Shown: in pieces, positions 7,395 to 12,658 of the stretch
How positions within the stretch are numbered: position 1 is the first letter of the stretch
How the letters are laid out: each line of letters starts with the position of its first letter
Origin: Fragilaria crotonensis
Lineage: Eukaryota > Bacillariophyta > Fragilariophyceae > Fragilariales > Fragilariaceae
Direction: 5' to 3'
Assembly (NCBI GenBank): GCA_022925895.1
Contig: JAKSYS010000076.1
Span: 126,001-138,658 of the forward strand
Length of the DNA: 12,658 bases
The notes under the pieces: model-generated
Told to the model about the DNA's origin: nothing
Database searches by the model: none
What the model saw: only the letters and a program-made list of their open reading frames with translations
Program-made: the position numbers and the translations under genes

Positions 7395-9119
7395 ATGTCG
7401 CACAATTTGCACCCCAACGCTCATGCCGAACTGCACATCCTGAGCCGGTGGGACTCTGCGGATCGAGAATGGAATGGAAGTACATAGTCCCGTTGTACAT
7501 TTCGTGGCGAATCTACGCTGCGAATCGCATGCCCATTCTGGACTGTGACGAAGTTTTCAACTATTGGGAGCCACTCCACTTTCTAAGTTATGGTGATGGC
7601 TTGCAAACATGGGAGTATGCGCCACACTATGCGCTTCGAACTTACGCATATATACTTCCAATGCAATGGTATAGTTGGCTCGCGTCTAAGTCCTCCGTCG
7701 CTTCCTTTGTGGCGCCGATGCTAGTAGGTCATCAAGTCACCACTGCCAAGCTAGCAACCTTTGTACTGCTTAGGTCCACACTGGCTGCTTTGTCAGCATG
7801 TGCGGAATTGCTACTTCTCACCGCTATCTCCGAAGACGTACCATTTCACGAATCGCTCACGAGACAAACCCTGGTGTCCAAGAACGTTTCCTATGCAGCT
7901 GCCCTCCTCTTCCTCACATCAACTGGAATGACCCACGCAGCGGAGCCTACCTTCCATCATCGTCAGTAATGATTCTGTGGATGATCTGTGCGTCGTGCTA
8001 CGTGCGATTGCAAGTTCGAACTTTCTGTGCACTTGCGGTAGTTGCGACCTTGTGCTTGGGTTGGCCCTTCGGTGTTATTGTCTTTGTCCCGATGGGGGTC
8101 GATCTTCTTCGTCGCGACAGATCTCCGATTAGACTGTTGTTTGAGTTGCCCTTTGGGCTTGTGTCGTGCAAGCTGCCGTCATGTTTCTGGATTATAAACA
8201 CTACGGCAAGTGGACCTCTGCCGTTCTCAACATCTTTCGATACAACGCACAAAGCGGTGGGGATGAGCTCTACGGGATAGAGCCAGCTTCCTTTATTTCA
8301 AGAATTTATCTCTCAACTTCAATTATGCTGCGTTGCTGAGTATTCTTTTCCTTCCAGCCTCTGCGCTTCTCAGACTTTGCAGGAGGCCTCTACCAACGTC
8401 CTTGATTGTACTCATCGCTCCACTCTACCTTTGGCTTGCAATTGTTGTGCCACGACCTCACAAGGAGGAGCGCCCTTCCCAGTTTATCCACCCCTGGTAA
8501 TTGCATCTGTCGTTGTGGTTCAGCAAGCGTGGGATGCGACGCCCTGGGACGGTTCAGATCCAATGTGTTGAGGCAGAACCTATGGATTCTTTGTTTGCTG
8601 CCATCATGTTTCATATCTCTAAGTCGCAGCATGGCCCTCTCCAAATACTACACAGCACCCCTTAAGGTGCTTGCCGCTCTGCCAGTGTCAGCTCCAGGCG
8701 TGGTTTGCACCTGCGGCGAATGGTACAGATTTCCGTCAAGCTATTATCTGCCTGAGGGGTACCAGCTCGCCTTCCTTCCGTCTTCATTTTCTGGTCAGCT
8801 TCCGAAGTATTTTGAAGCCGAAGGAAGTCGCGCTGGTTCCAACTTTAACGATGTCAACAGAGAGGAGCAAGATCGCTATGTCAACCCCGAATCCTGTGAC
8901 TACATTTTTGAATTGGAAACGTCCCCTGATGCCGATTGCCTTAAAGTGATGATGGGCTCGTCAGCAGAATGGACGAAATTGGTGGATGTGCCGTTTCTGA
9001 ACGCTAAAGAAACCGCCATTCTACATCGCATTCTCTACGTACCCTTCCTGCATAAAGGCGAGTACAATTCCTATTCCTTATACGCCAAAACGGTGAGTGC
9101 TGAGCCTATGGCTACTTGA
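7395..9119 (+). CDS. ALG9: ALG9-type ER alpha-1,2-mannosyltransferase, frameshifted
   Basis: GT22 glycosyltransferase. In the family, ALG9 sits in the ER membrane and uses dolichyl-phosphate-mannose to add the seventh and ninth mannoses of the lipid-linked N-glycan precursor. The luminal motif ILDCDEVFNYWEPLHFLSYG is followed by QTWEYAP and LRTYAYILP (7530-7670). Later come GAYLPSSS, LGWPFGV, DYKHYGKW, DELYGIEP, RPHKEER, FPVYPPL, SLSRSMAL, EWYRFPSSYYLPEGYQL, GQLPKYF and ILYVPFL. All are in the order and spacing of human ALG9, which I know as 611 aa; the total here is about 575. Several hydrophobic membrane segments lie between 7960 and 8630. The reading changes frame at about 7470, 7937, 8161, 8292, 8474 and 8530, each equivalent to one missing base (or four at 8474), with no stops inside the segments. 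The start at 7395 (MSHNLHPNAHAEL) is proposed because it reads like protein and joins by the same kind of shift; the alternative is ATG 7469 in frame. The end is either TGA at 9117-9119 or a splice at 9093. Confidence 0.88.
9093..9098 (+). other. Possible 5' splice donor at ALG9 3' end
   Basis: GTGAGT follows codons for YSLYAKT, where the family has only about 15-20 more residues to run. If used, the last residues would lie in a downstream exon. If not, the frame adds VSAEPMAT and stops at 9119. No acceptor close enough to match the 71-77-nt introns of the neighbouring gene was confidently found, so read-through to the stop is equally plausible. Confidence 0.35.
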
Positions 9120-9742
9120 CTTGAATCTGGAAGGACCAAAGGATTAGGAAAAGGACAAAAATTACTACGGTTTCTGATATCCAAAATTCTGTGATTAGTG
9201 TTCCATTTTGGATGATGGTTCGTGCTAGAACTGTGTTTCAGAGCTCTTGATCCGAACCGCAAAACTCAACCTTTCTCTGTCGTATAGAAATAGTTTGATG
9301 AAGGTGGAAGGTGACTGAGTCATTAGGCATGAGTGGATGTTTCCTCAACAGTTATGGTAAGGTTGCTGGTCACGTCGCAATGTGTCTTCTTCTTTCAATG
9401 TGATGATCATAACATTATTGAGCTGTCTGACTTTATCACGTTGTGATGAACACATTTTTTAACGCTATATATGATCTGATTCTCTGACATCTCGGTTTTG
9501 GTCCAAATTTGTGACACGTAATTGAGTTCACATCCTGCCCTACTCTCCTATGAAAGGTGTCGATGGGTAAGTTCAGCCAGGTCACGTCTCGAAAATCCTT
9601 CACTATCCGACGATATGATGATACCTATTCCAATTGCTGTCTGAAACACGCGTGTCGACAAAATTATTCACATAAACTGATCTCGAAAACGTAGCCCACC
9701 GGCTATGCCGCACCGACACGAACGATCTCTAACTCATCGTGT
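9120..9742. other. ALG9 3' flank, no gene recognised
   Basis: No open frame of note on the plus strand. The minus-strand frame 9071-9262 is a shadow of the ALG9 end. A TGACTGAGTCA sequence (about 9313) resembles an AP-1/bZIP site, but there is no clear gene start beside it. I see no repeats or RNA genes. Confidence 0.45.
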
Positions 9743-10443
9743 TTGCTCCCACCGTGCAATGTGATACAGGGGGATATTTGGCTCTCCATTGGTAAGTTGC
9801 ACCTATGTTTCTATGTAACACACAGAATTGAAAATGATGAAGCAATCGTAACCTTTATGACTACTGGCAACAGAACTCATTGTGTTGATATTTCGATTGA
9901 GACTACTGATCCTTTATTCACTCGCTTCGATCTTGTAACAGTTTATCTTTGATCACTCACTCCATATCCCTCTTGTTTTCAGGATGTCCTCAAGGGGAAC
10001 TGCACATTGTTCGTGCTCGCCTCGCGAAGTAGCGCTCACTGTCGCTCTGAAATAAGGAGGTGTGTTTATTCGTCCAGTCCATGTTCTCCGATTGCCTACC
10101 ATCGAGCTAGGCCAAGGATGGGTGGGGCTCTACATTGGCTATCAGTTTTCGTCCCACCCACTCAATTGCTTACCAACTCAATACTCGGAGACCAGAGCAG
10201 TGGATGGCTAAGGGTAGTAGTTTTGGAGAATGCAGCACCGGATTACTTTCAAGCTTCATTTCATTCGAGTCGGCCTTGCCCTCACTCACCCAAGGTTGTC
10301 GTCCTGTTCGTGCAATTGAAGTGGTTTGTTATCACGGACGAAAATTGAGGCCTCACGACTTTTATGACCATGCCTTTCACCAGAGTGGAGTAGCAGAGCT
10401 AGCCTCGATTGAGAGCTGGATTGATACTGGAGTAATAGAGTAG
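9743..10443 (+). pseudogene. Unidentified, probably broken coding region
   Basis: I do not recognise this gene. A clean intron can be drawn from GGTAAGT (GT at 9792-9793) to CTTGTTTTCAG (AG at 9981-9982), 191 nt. Joining its flanks gives a protein-like reading, GDIWLSIG then CPQGELHIVRARLAK, which stops at 10030-10032. Beyond that, three frames alternate in looking coding. One gives GVFIRPVHVLRL and GQGWVGLYIGYQ (about 10057-10205). Another is open from 10007 to 10348. A third, open from 10135 to 10443, ends GVAELASIESWIDTGVIE. Frame changes would be needed to join them, as in the two neighbouring genes, so this may be a real gene damaged by the same kind of indels. It could also be an old pseudogene or chance. 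Confidence 0.3.
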
Positions 10444-10450
10444 TAGTAGT

Positions 10451-10812
10451 ATGTACTTGCTCCTGCCTGGATGGCCGAGACTTATAGTTGCATTCGTTCT
10501 CGGGATGAAGATAAGATTGATGTACATGCCTTTATTGGAATGGCTTTATTTCCTTGATATGCCTCAATTGCATCGTATCCCGCATCCCGCACTAGATCAA
10601 GAGCTTATTTCACATCTGTGGTTTAAGCGTATGTAGTAAGTACTTTCTCCTGCCTGGATGGCCATGATTCATAGTTGCATTCGTTCTCGGGATGAAAATA
10701 GGAATGATAAATATGCCTCTTTTAAAATTGCTACATTTGCTTGATATGCCTCAATTGCATCGTATCCCGCAATAGATCAACAGCTTACTTCGCATCTGCG
10801 GTTTAAGCGCAT
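10451..10812. repeat. Two-copy tandem duplication, about 187-bp period
   Basis: The stretch at about 10451-10633 is repeated at about 10638-10812. Shared phrases include ctcctgcctggatggcc, catagttgcattcgttctcgggatgaa (allowing a change), ttgatatgcctcaattgcat and a gtttaagcg(t/c)atg end. Copies differ by substitutions and by an extra CATCCCGCAC-type stretch in copy 1. The right end of copy 2 contains the stop codon of the minus-strand TPR gene. The ancestral unit was therefore probably the gene's 3' untranslated region plus its last codons. An open frame across copy 1 (10451-10636) is not preserved in copy 2 and is not a gene. Confidence 0.8.
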
Positions 10813-12418
10813 GTTACACGGTGACCAGACATTTTGCTCCCATTCACGGTTTTTTTTGGCATCCAATAGTTAAGATCAATCGAATCATCTGCCTCCGATG
10901 AGCAGTAGAAGATGCTGCATCCTGCAGTAGGATACTTCAACACCTGGTAATTGACTTGGCCCATGAGCTTCTGTGTCATCTTCAAATCATTTGGATCCGT
11001 GCTTTCCGATTCGAGCTGAATATCTTCAAGAGCGCACAGCGACTTGAGGGCAGACTCAAAGTCTTGTAACTTGAGTTCAACGAAAATGATCTTTGCAGAG
11101 TCTTGCCGCAATCGGTCTGGTTTCAGCGTATGATTTCTCCTGACTACAATAAAGCTCCTTGAGAGTCTGTGGTGGAATTTTGGTTAGTACAAGCAGGACA
11201 CCGACTTATTCACCCGGAGAAAAAAACAAACACTCACGGCCAATGCCTTGTCGTAAGAGCCTTGGACTGCGTAGGCGTAGCCTAGGTTGTCGAGGGTACT
11301 TAGCACCAATTTGTTGTCAGCTCCAAGAAGCAACTTTTGGATCGCCAACGACTCATTAAAAGTCGAAATCGCTGACCTGTAATTCTCTTGCTCGAGATCA
11401 ATGTAGCCTTTATTGCACATAGTGGAAGCCATGGTGAGAAAGCCAGGCTTGGTGGCTGGGTTCGTGAACGAAAACGACGAAACCTCTCCAAGCGTTTTCT
11501 TCTGCAATTGAATTGCATCAACGAAGGCGTCCTTGGCTGCTTCAAATTTTTTACTCTCGAAATTCACACAACCAATGTTGTTCAAAACTTTCGCGACTTT
11601 GAGATTGGTCTCCTTGACTTCCTCGGGAAGAACTACATCGTCTGCTTCAGCTTCCCCATCTCCAAAGCCTCCATGAAAGTCTCAAGTGAACTATTCTTTC
11701 ATTGAGAGCAGAACGATTCCTAGTTCGACAAGCGAATCCTGCATGAAGGAAATTGGCTGTTGAGGGAGATCCATCGATACGTATCCTTTCGCAAAGGTCT
11801 CTGAACTTACCGCGACTTTCGGGTCGTCTGGACCCAGGGTTACCTTGCGGATACGAACCGCTTCTTCTATGGCATCCATAGCGTCGGCAAGTTTCCCTGC
11901 TCGAAGGTTCGCAATTCCTACAGTGCAATGCTGCGCCAACTCGATGGTGAGTCTCCCGAAGCGTTCCAGGATCGACGCCAGAATCGACTCAAACTTCTTC
12001 AGCGCTTTAGAGAACTTTCCACTCTATCATTATCCTGGAGGTTAGCCAATGTCGTGGACACAGGGGAAGCAGGCTACTCCTTGTACACTTCAGCACTTAC
12101 TCTCATGTATTTGCATGCCTGACCATGACGAGCACGTATGTCGCGGTCAAACTCAGCGAGGCTATCCTCGTCTGCGGTATCCAAATCAGACTTGAAAGAC
12201 TCTGATAGCTGCCTACCTTTTTTTCCACGCCGAGAGTTGCTTGGGTATTGATCTTCTATGCTGTCGCTGCCAACACTGTCATCAGAGTAGTCAGTTTCGT
12301 CTCTGGTTTCAGTTCTTGTGGCAGCGTTGAACCAATTTGCGAAGAAGCCGCCTTTGCTTGACCGTTCATCTTCGGTCACGGTCTCTGCTTGTGAGAGAGA
12401 CGGTTTGCGGCTGACCAT
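10803..12418 (-). CDS. TPR-repeat (kinesin-light-chain-like) protein, four exons
   Basis: Exons run 12418-12101, 12023-11811, 11738-11238 and 11166-10803, about 465 residues in all. The N-terminal 85 residues are charged, Ser- and Asp-rich and probably disordered (ETDYSDDSVGSDSIED). TPR helices follow: GKFSKALKKFESIL, then VGIANLRAGKLADAMDAIEE and LGPDDPKVA. Exon 3 has ELGIVLLSMKE, LNNIGCVNFESKKFEAAKDA, then NKGYIDLEQENYRSAISTF and LDNLGYAYAVQGSYDKAL. Spacing near 40 residues matches kinesin-light-chain TPRs, which act as protein-protein scaffolds; partners are unknown. Exon 4 continues with QDFESALKSL and ends NGSKMSGHRVTCA, like the conserved tail of diatom members as I recall it. Frame changes are needed in exon 2 (a second frame gives ETHHRVGAALH, net zero), exon 3 near 11692 and 11656 (net zero), and exon 4 between 11166 and 11111. 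The start at 12416-12418 is the first Met of the open frame. Confidence 0.8.
11167..11237 (-). other. Intron 3 of the TPR gene (71 nt)
   Basis: Donor TTGGCC|GTGAGT, a pyrimidine-rich body, a near-consensus branch point GTACTAACC and acceptor CCACCACAG|ACTCTC. The splice is in phase 0, joining SYDKALA to TLKELYCSQEKSYAE. Without splicing the frame stops inside the intron at the TAA of TACTAAC. Confidence 0.8.
11739..11810 (-). other. Intron 2 of the TPR gene (72 nt)
   Basis: Donor GTCGCG|GTAAGTTC, acceptor TTCATGCAG|GATTCG, phase 0. The splice joins LGPDDPKVA to DSLVELGIVLL, continuing the TPR pattern. Reading through instead stays open but inserts 24 residues that break the TPR spacing. Confidence 0.75.
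12024..12100 (-). other. Intron 1 of the TPR gene (77 nt)
   Basis: On the minus strand the donor is ATGAGA|GTAAGT and the acceptor AATGATAG|AGTGG. A TGGCTAACC branch-like sequence lies inside. The splice is in phase 0 and joins CKYMR to SGKFSKALKKF, restoring a TPR helix. The upstream alternative CCTCCAG| leads straight to a stop in that phase, so it was not chosen. Confidence 0.65.
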
Positions 12419-12658
12419 GTTTCTTTGCCCTCTGGTGGTGTTTCAAGGTTTATCACCTTCACAGCAAACCAAATTGTCAAGCAAAATGATAACTTGTTCG
12501 ATGTCAGCTGTCAGGCTCAGCGGCGATATCCAACATTATACGCGAAGTGAGCGAGGCGAACGTTTTTTAATCCAAGTATATGATCCTGTTTAAAAGGATT
12601 AATCCAGAAGGGCGTGCGGCGTGCGTCTCTGGCACCAATCCCTACCATACTTTGTAGA
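12419..12658. other. 5' flank of the TPR gene
   Basis: No coding region is recognised. The stretch should contain the promoter and 5' leader of the minus-strand TPR gene, but I see no TATA box or other defined element. Short inverted sequence TTAATCC...GGATTAA lies near 12569-12602. The plus-strand frame 12318-12593 is mostly a shadow of exon 1. Confidence 0.45.

Noticed and set aside
8390-8644. Minus-strand 84-codon frame opposite ALG9
   Set aside because: A shadow of the conserved ALG9 coding sequence on the other strand.
10451-10636. 61-codon plus-strand frame
   Set aside because: It lies inside the tandem duplication and is not kept open in the second copy.
1-12658. tRNA or rRNA genes
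   Set aside because: I looked for B-box (GGTTCGAATCC-like) and acceptor-stem pairings and found none that fold convincingly. No rRNA-like core was seen.

Overview
This looks like a piece of nuclear chromosome from a stramenopile alga, most likely a pennate diatom. Three things point that way. The TPR gene on the minus strand has three introns of only 71-77 nt with GT..AG ends. Its kinesin-light-chain-like TPR layout and its basic 'SGHRV' tail resemble diatom proteins as I remember them. The gene-poor DNA is full of hairpins and short simple-sequence blocks. Nothing looks bacterial: there are no operons, no ribosome binding sites and no RNA genes that I can recognise.

Layout. 1-520 is a degenerate TCG/GTC-triplet satellite. 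606-852 is a block of nested palindromes. From there to about 6.1 kb the DNA is essentially gene-free, with isolated hairpins and clusters of the tetramer GTAC. At 6174-6740 (minus strand) lies a decayed C-terminal piece of a non-LTR (LINE-type) retrotransposon polyprotein. At 6836-7005 a 170-bp element with perfect 29-bp inverted ends carries two of three copies of the palindrome TGACGTCA. A GTAC-rich stretch follows. The plus-strand ALG9 gene (ER alpha-1,2-mannosyltransferase of lipid-linked oligosaccharide synthesis, GT22 family) covers about 7395-9119. A puzzling segment at about 9743-10443 may be a broken or unrecognised gene. A roughly 187-bp tandem duplication (10451-10812) runs into the stop codon of the last gene. 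That gene is a four-exon TPR-repeat protein on the minus strand (12418 to 10803), convergent with ALG9.

The most consequential observation concerns sequence integrity. Both recognisable genes are recognisable only if the reader changes frame repeatedly. ALG9 steps through frames 3-2-1-3-2-1-3, each step equivalent to one missing base. The TPR gene needs five changes of the same kind. Between the breaks, conserved family residues are intact and there are no in-frame stops. That one-sided deletion pattern fits uncorrected long-read errors better than gradual pseudogene decay, though recent gene loss cannot be excluded from the window alone.

I see no multi-gene 'system' here. ALG9 and the TPR protein have no evident functional link. 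The best regulatory lead is the TGACGTCA cluster upstream of ALG9, because this motif type is the CO2/cAMP-responsive element described in diatom promoters.
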